Both the position numbers and the translations under genes were made by a program. This document shows positions 1 to 6,940 of a stretch of DNA of 21,903 bases, piece after piece (the first letter of the stretch is position 1; each line of letters opens with the position of its first letter). The notes under the pieces were generated by a model. It saw nothing but the letters and a program-made list of their open reading frames with translations. It was not told the origin of the DNA and ran no database searches. The stretch is taken from positions 19,436-41,338 of the forward strand of contig DBDH01000002.1 in the NCBI GenBank assembly GCA_002293455.1, in the 5' to 3' direction. This stretch comes from Treponema sp. UBA937. GTDB lineage: Bacteria; Spirochaetota; Spirochaetia; Treponematales; Breznakiellaceae.

Positions 1-473
1 TTCGGCAGCTCAAAATAATGCAGGACAAACTTGTCTGTCAGCGGTGTATGCCGTGTAACTTCAAGAGCCTGAAACTCCGAATGATATTCAGCGCAATCGA
101 ACAGATTGAACCCAACAATGCTGATGACGATTGTACGAGGGAGCATTGTGTATTTCCCTCTTTTGGGCAAAGCTGTTGAGTATTCCCTCGCCCAATAATA
201 CAGTGATCGTTCAGGATAATCTCCGTCTTCGCGCCGCTGCTGAATCTCCAAATCAACTCGATGACCATCAATCTCCATATTGATATCGAGCCGGCAAAAC
301 TTATCGCCTAAGCTTTCCGGCGGCATTTCGGGATTGCGTATTTCAAACTTCCCAATACCGGCAGATTGAACACAAAGCATTGAAGCAACCAGCTTTCTCA
401 GCAATTCCGGATGCTTAGTGAACAGCATTTTGAACAGAATGTCGTTCATGAAAGTGTATTTCAATTGTGACAT
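1..473 (-). CDS. Rpn-family PD-(D/E)XK nuclease / putative transposase, partial (C-terminus off window)
   Basis: An open frame runs on the minus strand from ATG at 473-471 to the window edge without a stop (157 codons visible). The N-terminus reads MSQLKYTFMNDILFKMLF, followed by LDINMEIDGHRVDLEIQ and then YPERSLYYWAREYS. This is the layout of the Rpn/PD-(D/E)XK transposase-like family: an N-terminal FxxDxLFK motif, a D...E-x-Q nuclease core and a YxxRxxyYWxxxYs motif. Family members are DNA endonucleases linked to RecA-independent recombination and are often present in many copies per genome. The visible part keeps the core acidic residues and the Glu-x-Gln pair. A TATAAT box lies 20 bases upstream on the same strand. 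The usual family length is about 280-320 residues, so roughly half is missing beyond the edge. Family assignment is fairly secure; the biological role is not known from this sequence. Confidence 0.8.
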   Translation of the reverse strand, partial: MSQLKYTFMNDILFKMLFTKHPELLRKLVASMLCVQSAGIGKFEIRNPEMPPESLGDKFCRLDINMEIDGHRVDLEIQQRREDGDYPERSLYYWAREYSTALPKRGKYTMLPRTIVISIVGFNLFDCAEYHSEFQALEVTRHTPLTDKFVLHYFELP

Positions 474-493
474 TCTGCCATCCCATCGTGTTC

Positions 494-522
494 ATTATAA
501 CACAGCCCTGAAAATATTTCCA
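494..522 (-). promoter_or_regulatory. Candidate promoter of the Rpn-type gene
   Basis: On the minus strand TGGAAA (522-517) and TATAAT (499-494) are separated by 17 bases and lie upstream of the ATG at 473. The -10 is a perfect consensus; the -35 matches 4 of 6. A short inverted repeat (GTGTT/AACAC) surrounds the -10. No transcript evidence is available. Confidence 0.45.
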
Positions 523-531
523 TGTTTTCTT

Positions 532-559
532 AAAAACCTCCGCACTCTATAAGGTGCGG
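532..559 (-). terminator. Rho-independent terminator (minus strand)
   Basis: A six-base perfect stem, CCGCAC (540-545) with GTGCGG (554-559), has an eight-base loop and is followed on the minus strand by AGG and five Ts (536-532). It would end transcription coming from the small decayed gene at 618-765, before the Rpn promoter. Confidence 0.5.
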
Positions 560-617
560 AAACGCGTTTTTGCATTAATAAAACAGATTTTTTTCAAAAA
601 AAAGGAGGAGAAAAATT

Positions 618-765
618 TTATCTTACAGCAATATAATTCCATATCGTTGTCAATTCCTCTTCCGGCAAAGTATCGTCAAAATACTTTGGTTTCATCATAC
701 TTACACATGAACTTAGCAACAGAAAAGAACGCAGACATATCCTTGTAATCAGTTTCTTCACTCAT
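618..765 (-). pseudogene. Small minus-strand gene split by a frameshift
   Basis: A minus-strand ATG at 765 is preceded by a good ribosome-binding site (AGAAAGGATGG). It opens a 29-codon frame (MSEETDYKDMSAFFSVAKFM...) that stops at 676. A second frame, read from about 698 down to a stop at 618, continues with YFDDTLPEEELTTIWNYIAV. The two frames overlap at a run of four Ts followed by GA (TTTTGA), so one extra or missing T would fuse them into a protein of about 48 residues. The hairpin terminator at 532-559 lies just downstream, which supports a real transcription unit. I do not recognise the product. It could be a small gene broken by one indel, the stump of a larger deleted gene, or two overlapping micro-ORFs. 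Confidence 0.4.
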
Positions 766-867
766 GCTTCCATCCTTTCTCAATTCTTGGATATAGTTGT
801 ATCATACTATCTTTTTTATGGAAAAAATGATAAAATAGTATTCACGAACATCTGTATGGAGGAATAA

Positions 868-2613
868 ATGATCAAAAGGATTCTCTTTGCATTCACATTG
901 TTGTTGATAATATCCGGAATCGGATTTTCTCAGGCAGCTTCTATCAGGGATTATGTCGGCGTGATAAATCAAACGTATCATCCCAGTATTGTAGATTTCT
1001 TTGAAGAAATGAAAAAAGAGCTGGATGATGACGGGAACGCCGATGCCGTAAAAGCGGTGGATCGTTATTTAAGGGGGCCTTTTGGAACCGGGTTTGTGTA
1101 TGTAGATGATAAGGGTGATAATTACATAATAACAAACAATCATGTAATCAATCAGGCTTATGATTTAAAATTTACCTTTGAAAAACCTGACGGATCAAAA
1201 GTTATATATGAACGGGTAAAGATTCTTGCGGTCGATGAAGACATGGATATCGCGGTACTGACGTTTGAGGATAAGGCCAAACCCTTTGAAGCCGGATTGC
1301 CTTTTCTTACGGAAGGAGTGAATGAAGGGGATGCTATTTTTTCGGCAGGATTTCCAGGAGTAGGGTCAACGCCGGTATATCAGTTTGGGTCTGGGATTGT
1401 ATCAAACAGAAGCGTGCGTCTTCCTGTGAGTGAGGACAGTACCGAAACAATTGGCCCTTATATTCAGCACACGGCTCCGGTTGATTCCGGTAATTCCGGA
1501 GGGCCGCTCCTTGTGAGCCAATCTGACGCGGCGGCAAAGTATGCGGTTATTGGAATCAATACGCTCAAGGCTTTGCAGAGAGAATCAACAAATTACGCGA
1601 TACCCGCCGGCCGTGCTTTGGAATTTATCACAAGGGTGACAGGACCGGAGCAGGGGGGGCAAAAAGCAAAACTGGAAGAACGAGTAGCTGATTTTATCAA
1701 AGAGGTGAAAGAACCAAGGGCTGTATACGAAAAAATTGCAAACTATCTGTCAAATTCTTGTATTGCCGATAATGCTGAACTTGCGCTGTTGGAGTTGGAA
1801 AACAGGGGCAACAGGACGGTGTGGAATAATATCGTGCGTGAATTTTCTTATGATCCGGTGTCGGGTATGCAGTTGGCTGTTGCCTGGCTTATCGAAAATT
1901 CGATGCGGACAAGTTCCGGAGTAATCAGAATAAGTCTGGAAAGCATTGTTCCGGTAAACGAAAGCAAATATACGGTAACATATAATATAAACGACAAATC
2001 CGTATCATCAACATGGGAATTGGAATACGGAATCTGGAGAATCAGCACGCACGGCGATACCGTTATCGGAGATAAATCTATTGTGCAAGAAAGGGAAAAG
2101 AAAATAACTAATAACCGTAATCTTTTCACAGATTACTCAATGATCTTACAGGCAGGTGCTGCCATTATGCCGGACTTTGCATTGCCTTTGGGATTGAAAT
2201 CCGGTGATATAGGGTTTAATGCAGGCATAAAAGTGATCATGGCAGACATCTTCACTTTCGGATCAGATTTTACTTTGAATGGTGATCTTGTGTTGATTCA
2301 GCCTGCGGTAGGCATCATGTATCCCATACGCTTAGGTTCCGTCGCGATAATGCCTTTGGCCGAAGCGAATGTAAATATTGGATTCCTTGGCTACCGATTG
2401 GATCATGACAATCCTTTTTTTGCTGAGATAGGTCTTGGATGGGGAGCAAAAGCCGGATTTGTATTTACTACAAAATTTGTTAGAGGTCTTTACCTGTACG
2501 GAAACTATCACTATAACACTGTTACTGCTACAGCGGATTCAGACTGGACTGCTGGCAAAGAATATACTATGAATAGTCATTCGATCAACGTTGGCATAGG
2601 TTTGGGGTTTTAG
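868..2613 (+). CDS. Secreted trypsin-like (S1C/HtrA-type) serine protease with C-terminal beta-barrel domain
   Basis: A 581-residue protein begins with a classic signal peptide (charged MIKR, hydrophobic 5-20, likely cleavage near SQA at 21-23). Residues about 70-265 are a chymotrypsin-fold protease. The apparent catalytic triad is His92 (TNNHVI), Asp127 (DMDIAVL) and Ser210 (DSGNSGGPLL), with the oxyanion-loop pattern typical of HtrA/DegP. No PDZ domain follows, unlike DegP. Residues about 265-410 are mixed helical/beta and unrecognised. Residues about 416-581 alternate hydrophobic and polar residues, rich in Gly and aromatics, and end in ...INVGIGLGF; a terminal Phe is the usual signature of outer-membrane beta-barrels. 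I infer export and anchoring in the outer membrane by a small barrel of about eight strands. The start is set by GGAGG five bases upstream of the ATG. The gene appears monocistronic, closed by the terminator at 2634-2661. Protease assignment is strong; the barrel reading is moderate. Confidence 0.85.
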   Translation: MIKRILFAFTLLLIISGIGFSQAASIRDYVGVINQTYHPSIVDFFEEMKKELDDDGNADAVKAVDRYLRGPFGTGFVYVDDKGDNYIITNNHVINQAYDLKFTFEKPDGSKVIYERVKILAVDEDMDIAVLTFEDKAKPFEAGLPFLTEGVNEGDAIFSAGFPGVGSTPVYQFGSGIVSNRSVRLPVSEDSTETIGPYIQHTAPVDSGNSGGPLLVSQSDAAAKYAVIGINTLKALQRESTNYAIPAGRALEFITRVTGPEQGGQKAKLEERVADFIKEVKEPRAVYEKIANYLSNSCIADNAELALLELENRGNRTVWNNIVREFSYDPVSGMQLAVAWLIENSMRTSSGVIRISLESIVPVNESKYTVTYNINDKSVSSTWELEYGIWRISTHGDTVIGDKSIVQEREKKITNNRNLFTDYSMILQAGAAIMPDFALPLGLKSGDIGFNAGIKVIMADIFTFGSDFTLNGDLVLIQPAVGIMYPIRLGSVAIMPLAEANVNIGFLGYRLDHDNPFFAEIGLGWGAKAGFVFTTKFVRGLYLYGNYHYNTVTATADSDWTAGKEYTMNSHSINVGIGLGF

Positions 2614-2633
2614 TTCGATATAGTTGAACATGT

Positions 2634-2661
2634 AAAAGCTGCCTTTGCGGGCAGCTTTTTT
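2634..2661 (+). terminator. Rho-independent terminator of the protease gene
   Basis: A ten-base stem (AAAAGCTGCC at 2634-2643, GGCAGCTTTT at 2650-2659) with a six-base loop is followed by a T run ending at 2661. It begins 21 bases after the protease stop codon. Confidence 0.85.
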
Positions 2662-2671
2662 AGTGCGCCCC

Positions 2672-2701
2672 TTCACTATCCGGGCTTTCCTATATTAGAA
2701 T
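2672..2701 (+). promoter_or_regulatory. Candidate leaderless promoter of argA
   Basis: TTCACT (2672-2677) and TAGAAT (2696-2701) are 18 bases apart. The -10 ends exactly six bases before the argA ATG at 2708 and there is no Shine-Dalgarno, so transcription should begin at or next to the start codon. Both hexamers are imperfect. Confidence 0.4.
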
Positions 2702-2707
2702 GATGGT

Positions 2708-4036
2708 ATGGAACAGCCAAACTGGTCCCAGGTGGACCTGATTCGGGAAGCATTTCATTACCAGAGCCGTTTCTCCGGTACAACGATGGTGTTTAAGGTC
2801 GATTTCCCTTTGACGGAAGATGCCGGGTTTTCGTATTTCATGAAGGACATCGCTCTTTTGTCGCAAATTGGTATTCGGGTGGTGATTGTCCCCGGCGCGA
2901 AGGAATGGATCGATTCGGTTTTGAGTGAATATAATATTCAAACCGGTTACGCGGGCCCGCTCAGGATTACCACTGCGGAAGCTATGCCTTTTGTGAACAT
3001 GGCGGCTTTCAATGTCGCGACCAAGTTTATTACAGGGCTTTCCGCCAGCCGGGTGAATGCTGTCATCGGCAGTTTTGTAAAGGCACGCGGTCTTGGTGTC
3101 GTGAACGGCATCGATATGGCGCATACCGGTATGATGGATAAAATCCTCACCGATGCTCTGAAACCGATTTTGGAACGGGGCATGGTTCCCATTCTTCCCT
3201 GTATCGGGTGGAGCAGTTCCGGTAAACCGTATAATATTCCGAGCGACGAAATTGCGCTTGAAGTTTCCAAGGCTTTACACGCGGTAAAATTGTTTATTGT
3301 GTCCGCGGAAAAAGGCATTACTTCACCGGAATACAGTATCCCGGAATCGATTCATACCGATGAACAAGGCCGGCTTATAAGGCTCACTCCGCAGGAAGCG
3401 GAAGGAATTCTTAAAGCAAATCAATTTGAAACAAACAAGGAAGATATATCCCTTGTTGAATTGCAGTTAGCGCTTAAGGCTTCCAAAGCCGGAATCGAAC
3501 GCATACACATCATTGACGGCAAGCAGGACGGAGCGATTCTCCGTGAACTGTTTTCTAACCTTGGTGTCGGTACGATGGTCTATGCCGATGAATACGAATC
3601 AATCCGCCCTCTTGGCATAGAAGATATTCCCGATGTTCTCCGGCTCATGGAACCGCTGATGAAGCAGGGAATTCTTATCCGCCGGAGCCATGAAGACATT
3701 CAGGAAAAGAAAGATGATTACATGGTCTTTGAGATTGATAGTTCTGTGTATGCCTGCGCGGCCATGCACGATTGGGGCGAAGGTCAGGCGGAAATAGCCG
3801 CCATCGCTACGGATCCGGCCTATTCCGATTTAAGGATGGGCCGCCGTCTTGTCCGCTATTTAATTGATAAGGCGCGAAGGCAAAAATTCCGCCGCGTCTT
3901 TGTGCTTACCACAAGTACTCACGACTGGTTTGAATTGCTTGGCTTTAGGGAAAGTTCTGTTGATAAGCTCCCCAGCCGGAAACGCGCCCATTATGATACA
4001 AACCGGAACAGCAAAATATTTGCGCTGGATTTATAA
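2708..4036 (+). CDS. argA: N-acetylglutamate synthase (amino-acid N-acetyltransferase)
   Basis: This is the first enzyme of arginine biosynthesis, acetylating glutamate with acetyl-CoA in the cytoplasm. The 442 residues match the two-domain ArgA layout and length (E. coli ArgA is 443). Residues 1 to about 290 are an amino-acid-kinase-like domain, with VIVPGAKEWIDSVL, the MPFVNMAAFNVA region, and PSDEIALEVSKAL. Residues about 300-442 are a GNAT acetyltransferase domain, with AEIAAIATDPAYSDLRMGRRL as the acetyl-CoA-binding motif and FVLTTSTHDWFELLGFRES near the end. The kinase-like domain of this family usually binds arginine for feedback inhibition and does not phosphorylate. The stop codon shares a base with the recO start (TAATG), so the two are likely translationally coupled. 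No Shine-Dalgarno precedes the ATG; see the candidate leaderless promoter. An ATG at 2700 is out of frame. Confidence 0.9.
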   Translation: MEQPNWSQVDLIREAFHYQSRFSGTTMVFKVDFPLTEDAGFSYFMKDIALLSQIGIRVVIVPGAKEWIDSVLSEYNIQTGYAGPLRITTAEAMPFVNMAAFNVATKFITGLSASRVNAVIGSFVKARGLGVVNGIDMAHTGMMDKILTDALKPILERGMVPILPCIGWSSSGKPYNIPSDEIALEVSKALHAVKLFIVSAEKGITSPEYSIPESIHTDEQGRLIRLTPQEAEGILKANQFETNKEDISLVELQLALKASKAGIERIHIIDGKQDGAILRELFSNLGVGTMVYADEYESIRPLGIEDIPDVLRLMEPLMKQGILIRRSHEDIQEKKDDYMVFEIDSSVYACAAMHDWGEGQAEIAAIATDPAYSDLRMGRRLVRYLIDKARRQKFRRVFVLTTSTHDWFELLGFRESSVDKLPSRKRAHYDTNRNSKIFALDL

Positions 4037-4800
4037 TGGGCGGCAGGACCCTTACGTATCATGCCCTGGTTCTCAGGGTGAGGCAGTCCGGCGAATCAAA
4101 CAGGGAAGCGTTTTTTCTTACCGCCGAGGAAGGCATTATCCGGGCGATGGTATTCGGCGGCCCAAAAAGCAAACTTCGCGCGTATGTGTCGCCCTTTCAC
4201 AGCGGAACGCTCTGGATTTACCACGATCCGGTAAAGGATTCCCGAAAGGTTACCGATTTCGATGTACAATCCTGGCGGCCGGGTATCAGGGAAGCGTATG
4301 AAAGAACGATGGCGGCCGGGGCAATAACGGAAACGATTCTTGCGGCGCATGGCGGCGGCGGAAACTGGCAGGAACCCCTTACCCTTGCCTCTCAAAGTTT
4401 GGATGCTGTCAGCATGGCAAAAGAAAAAGAGGTGATGCTTCCCTTCCTGCACTTTTTGTGGAACTGGGCGGATATTCTGGGCATTCAACCTGATATAAAC
4501 CATTGCGGTGTATGTGAATCACTCTGTTCCCAGGATGAATACATGACGTATTCAGGTTACGATGGACATCTTCTTTGTTCCCGATGCGGCGGCGTGTATC
4601 ATCATCAAGAACAATCTTCATCGTATCTTGTTTTAAGTCCCGGGGCCCGCCGTTGGCTTACCGTTACTTCTCCGCTTAATCCGAATCTTGTGAGCCGTTA
4701 TAATATGGACAACACAGCACTAAACCAGGTGAAAACGTTTACGACCGCTCTCTTGGCAGCCGCTCTGGGAAAAAGACTTCAATCCTGGGATTTCGTCTAA
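4036..4800 (+). CDS. recO: DNA repair protein RecO
   Basis: RecO loads RecA onto SSB-coated single-stranded DNA together with RecR in the RecFOR pathway. The 254-residue protein has an N-terminal OB-fold region (TLTYHALVLRVRQSGESN at 5-22, then IIRAMVFGGPKSKL), a helical middle, and a four-cysteine zinc-binding pair at Cys157/Cys160 and Cys181/Cys184 (CGVC...CSRC), as in zinc-containing RecO proteins. The length is usual for the family. It overlaps argA by one base (TAATG), with no independent ribosome-binding site needed, so it is likely translated by reinitiation after argA. Its stop codon is immediately followed by the palindromic cluster at 4801-4942. Confidence 0.9.
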   Translation: MGGRTLTYHALVLRVRQSGESNREAFFLTAEEGIIRAMVFGGPKSKLRAYVSPFHSGTLWIYHDPVKDSRKVTDFDVQSWRPGIREAYERTMAAGAITETILAAHGGGGNWQEPLTLASQSLDAVSMAKEKEVMLPFLHFLWNWADILGIQPDINHCGVCESLCSQDEYMTYSGYDGHLLCSRCGGVYHHQEQSSSYLVLSPGARRWLTVTSPLNPNLVSRYNMDNTALNQVKTFTTALLAAALGKRLQSWDFV

Positions 4801-4942
4801 GGAAACACTGATTTATTCAATCGAGAATAAATCAGTGTATTCTTTAATGTGATTTTTCGCAGTTTTTCGCCTGTTTATAGAGAAAAACGAGAAAAATAAT
4901 AGGGTAACGCTGATTAGAGTCAATTTAATCAGCGTTACCCTA
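4801..4942. repeat. MITE-like element with two terminal palindromes
   Basis: Directly after the recO stop codon there is a 13-base inverted repeat (4805-4817 with 4826-4838, ACACTGATTTATT) and, 61 bases later, a 16-base perfect inverted repeat (4900-4915 with 4927-4942, beginning TAGGGTAACGCTGATT). The two outer ends resemble each other as imperfect terminal inverted repeats: GGAAACACTGATT from the left and GGGTAACGCTGATT read inward from the right. A non-autonomous miniature insertion of about 140 bases with palindromic ends would fit. Neither hairpin has a good T tract, so they are poor terminators. Confidence 0.5.
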
Positions 4943-4959
4943 AGTGTCAATATGCACCG

Positions 4960-4994
4960 TGAAGATTCCCTTTGGATACCATTGGGAATCTTCA
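4960..4994. terminator. Inverted repeat between recO and the alcohol dehydrogenase gene
   Basis: An 11-base perfect stem (4960-4970 with 4984-4994, arm TGAAGATTCCC) has a 13-base loop. It lies 21 bases beyond the stop codon of the minus-strand dehydrogenase gene and downstream of recO. Position suggests a transcript end for one or both genes, but the T tract is weak on either strand. Confidence 0.4.
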
Positions 4995-5015
4995 TTTGTC
5001 ATGTTTTATCAAATA

Positions 5016-6191
5016 TCAAAGCATAAGCCGGTAAATGTTTGCGACATCCTGTTCGTTTAGTTTCACAAAACCGCCAACGGTGCCGGTTCTTACATCGCCA
5101 TGACAAGCCATTTTTGCGAGTTTTGGAATATCTTCTTCTTTGGCGCCTAGTTCCGCAAAGGTGAGCGGCATCCCGATAGATTTTAGGAAGCGGCGCAGCG
5201 CCTGGATTCCTTCAAGGGCTGTGTTTTCGGGGTCCGCAAAATCCATGTGACATCCCCAGACTCTGTGCGCGGCCTGTGCAAAACGCGTGACATCATGCTT
5301 CATGTTATATGTAAAGACTGCCGGCATGGATACGGCTAACCCTGCCCCGTGAGCGCAATCGTATAAGGCCGATAGTTCGTGTTCTATGTCGTGGCTGGCC
5401 CAATCCTGTGAACGTCCGACGCCGCAGGAATTGTTATGCGCCAGCATCCCCGTCCACATGATATTCGCCCGCGCGTCATAATCGTTAGGATTTGCCATTA
5501 CCTTGGGAGCTTCATGAACGAGCGCAAGCATGAGGCCTTCGATCAAGCGGTCTGTTACTTCAACCTGCTTTGTATTCGTGAGATAGCGTTCATAGAGATG
5601 CGCCAGAATATCCGTAATGCCGCACGCCGTCTGATACGGAGGAAGCGTCTGTGTTAACGCGGGATTCAAAACGGAAAACTTCGGGCGGAGGACTTCACCT
5701 GTTGTTGAACGCTTCAACATTCCGTTTTCATGGGTAATAACAGAATTGTAGGAACCTTCGCTTCCCGCGGCGGCAATGGTAAGAACGGTTCCAATGGGCA
5801 GCGCTTCTTTTACAGATCTTCCCTGATAATAATCCCAGAAATCCCCGTTGTAAGGTACGCCTGCCGCGATTGCCTTTGCGGAATCAATAGCGCTGCCGCC
5901 GCCGACCGCAAGAATAAAATCGACTTTTTCACTGCGGCAAAGATCAATCCCTTTATACACGAGACCACTCCGCGGATTTGGCTGAACGCCGCCAAGATCA
6001 ACGTAAGCAATGTTTTCCTCATCGAGAGATTTTTTCACACGGTCCAACAATCCCGAACGGATTACAGAACCGCCGCCAAAATGGATGAGAACTTTTGAGC
6101 CGCCGAATTGTTTAACATATTTTCCGGTATCATTTTCTGTATCTTTCCCAAACGCGAAATAAGTTGGAGCGTAGAATGTAAAATTATCCAT
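5016..6191 (-). CDS. Iron-containing (group III) alcohol dehydrogenase, YqhD/BdhA type
   Basis: This is an NAD(P)H-dependent oxidoreductase that reduces aldehydes to alcohols, probably a redox sink in fermentation. The 391 residues cover the whole family length. The N-terminal half is a dinucleotide-binding domain with GGGSVI (39-44) and GGGSAIDSAKAIAAG (97-111). The C-terminal half is helical and carries the metal-binding set Asp194, His198 (GITDILAHLYE), His267 (ASHDIEHELSA) and His281 (CAHGAGLAV). That arrangement corresponds to the YqhD/BdhA group of butanol/short-chain aldehyde reductases. The start is supported by AGGAAG eight bases upstream on the minus strand. It stands alone, convergent with recO and divergent from ruvA. 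Substrate cannot be told from sequence. Confidence 0.9.
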   Translation of the reverse strand: MDNFTFYAPTYFAFGKDTENDTGKYVKQFGGSKVLIHFGGGSVIRSGLLDRVKKSLDEENIAYVDLGGVQPNPRSGLVYKGIDLCRSEKVDFILAVGGGSAIDSAKAIAAGVPYNGDFWDYYQGRSVKEALPIGTVLTIAAAGSEGSYNSVITHENGMLKRSTTGEVLRPKFSVLNPALTQTLPPYQTACGITDILAHLYERYLTNTKQVEVTDRLIEGLMLALVHEAPKVMANPNDYDARANIMWTGMLAHNNSCGVGRSQDWASHDIEHELSALYDCAHGAGLAVSMPAVFTYNMKHDVTRFAQAAHRVWGCHMDFADPENTALEGIQALRRFLKSIGMPLTFAELGAKEEDIPKLAKMACHGDVRTGTVGGFVKLNEQDVANIYRLML

Positions 6192-6300
6192 GATGATCTT
6201 CCTTTGTGTTTAATATATCTTTACTTAGTATAGAAGCGTAATATGCAAAGATCAAGAGGGCGCAAGAATGATTTAACATTAACTGCTTGTTTCCTACTCA

Positions 6301-6330
6301 TTGCTCATTGCTCGCTGTCTATGTTATCAT
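6301..6330 (+). promoter_or_regulatory. Candidate leaderless promoter of ruvA
   Basis: TTGCTC (6301-6306) and TATCAT (6325-6330) are 18 bases apart; TG at 6322-6323 makes an extended -10. Six bases then separate the -10 from the ruvA ATG at 6337, with no Shine-Dalgarno. Confidence 0.45.
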
Positions 6331-6336
6331 CTTTCT

Positions 6337-6930
6337 ATGTTTAACAGTATCCAGGGAATTATCACGGAGAAACTTGCCGACACGGTGCGGATTCTTACCG
6401 GCGGAATTGAATGGGACATCACGGTTCCGGCTACAGATATTGCCTCGCTTCCTCCTTTAGGGGAGAAGGGAAAGGTGTTTACCTGGATGTATCACCGGGA
6501 AGATCAAATGCGCATGTTCGGTTTTGCGGACGCTGTGCGCCGGAATACATTTCTTGAATTGATAAAAGTTGAAGGGATTGGGCCGAAACAGGCGGTAAAG
6601 ATTATGGGCGGCATCAACCAGGAAGAACTGGAAACCGCTTTGGAAAGAGAAGATTTGACCAGGCTTGAAGCTGTGCCGGGATTAGGTAAAAAAACCGTAC
6701 AAAAGATGATCCTCGCGCTGAAAGGAAAAATCGCCAGGGATCGCGGAATAACGGCCGCGGCGGGTCCTTATGATGAGCTTGTAACAGCGCTCGTGGAAAT
6801 GGGTTATGACAAAAGGGCCGCCGCGGAAGCGGTTGCCAAAGCCGATGCCGCGTTGCCGCCTGAGACCGCCGCCGCGGATCGGGAGAAACTTTTGTTTAAA
6901 CAGGCAATCATGTTTCTGAGCGGCGTATAG
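6337..6930 (+). CDS. ruvA: Holliday junction branch migration protein RuvA
   Basis: RuvA binds the four-way junction as a tetramer and positions RuvB rings for branch migration. I chose ATG 6337 (MFNSIQGIITEK), giving 197 residues, because the family begins with M-(I/Y)-x-x-I-x-G and a longer frame from 6301 adds twelve unrelated residues. The N-terminal OB domain is residues 1 to about 65. Two helix-hairpin-helix motifs follow (VEGIGPKQAVKIM and VPGLGKKTVQKMI). The flexible linker leads to the C-terminal RuvB-binding three-helix domain, with YDELVTALVEMGYDKRAAAEAV. It is the first gene of ruvA-ruvB-queA; ruvB follows after ten bases. ruvC is not in the window. Confidence 0.93.
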   Translation: MFNSIQGIITEKLADTVRILTGGIEWDITVPATDIASLPPLGEKGKVFTWMYHREDQMRMFGFADAVRRNTFLELIKVEGIGPKQAVKIMGGINQEELETALEREDLTRLEAVPGLGKKTVQKMILALKGKIARDRGITAAAGPYDELVTALVEMGYDKRAAAEAVAKADAALPPETAAADREKLLFKQAIMFLSGV

Positions 6931-6940
6931 GAGAGGGGCT

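Larger units (their letters stand above)
474..867. other. Intergenic stretch with no intact gene
   Basis: Between the Rpn-type start and the protease start there is no convincing intact gene. It holds the Rpn promoter, the minus-strand terminator at 532-559, the frameshifted small gene at 618-765 and the upstream region of the protease. The protease upstream region has a TAAAAT box at 831-836 without a clear -35, and a GGAGG ribosome-binding site at 858-862. Confidence 0.6.

Noticed and set aside
38..271. Minus-strand frame of 77 codons at the left edge
   Set aside because: It is out of frame with the Rpn-type gene that covers the same bases and matches a nuclease family.
554..748. Plus-strand frame of 64 codons upstream of the protease
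   Set aside because: It starts with GTG inside a hairpin, has no ribosome-binding site, resembles nothing I know, and lies antisense to the better-supported small minus-strand gene.
4801..4850. Terminator for recO
   Set aside because: The stem is long, but the following bases (ATTCTTTAATG) are not a proper T tract, and the resemblance to the palindrome at 4900-4942 favours a repeat element.
6301..6336. Longer RuvA N-terminus starting at the TTG at 6301
   Set aside because: The extra twelve residues do not fit the conserved RuvA start, and the segment contains the likely promoter.
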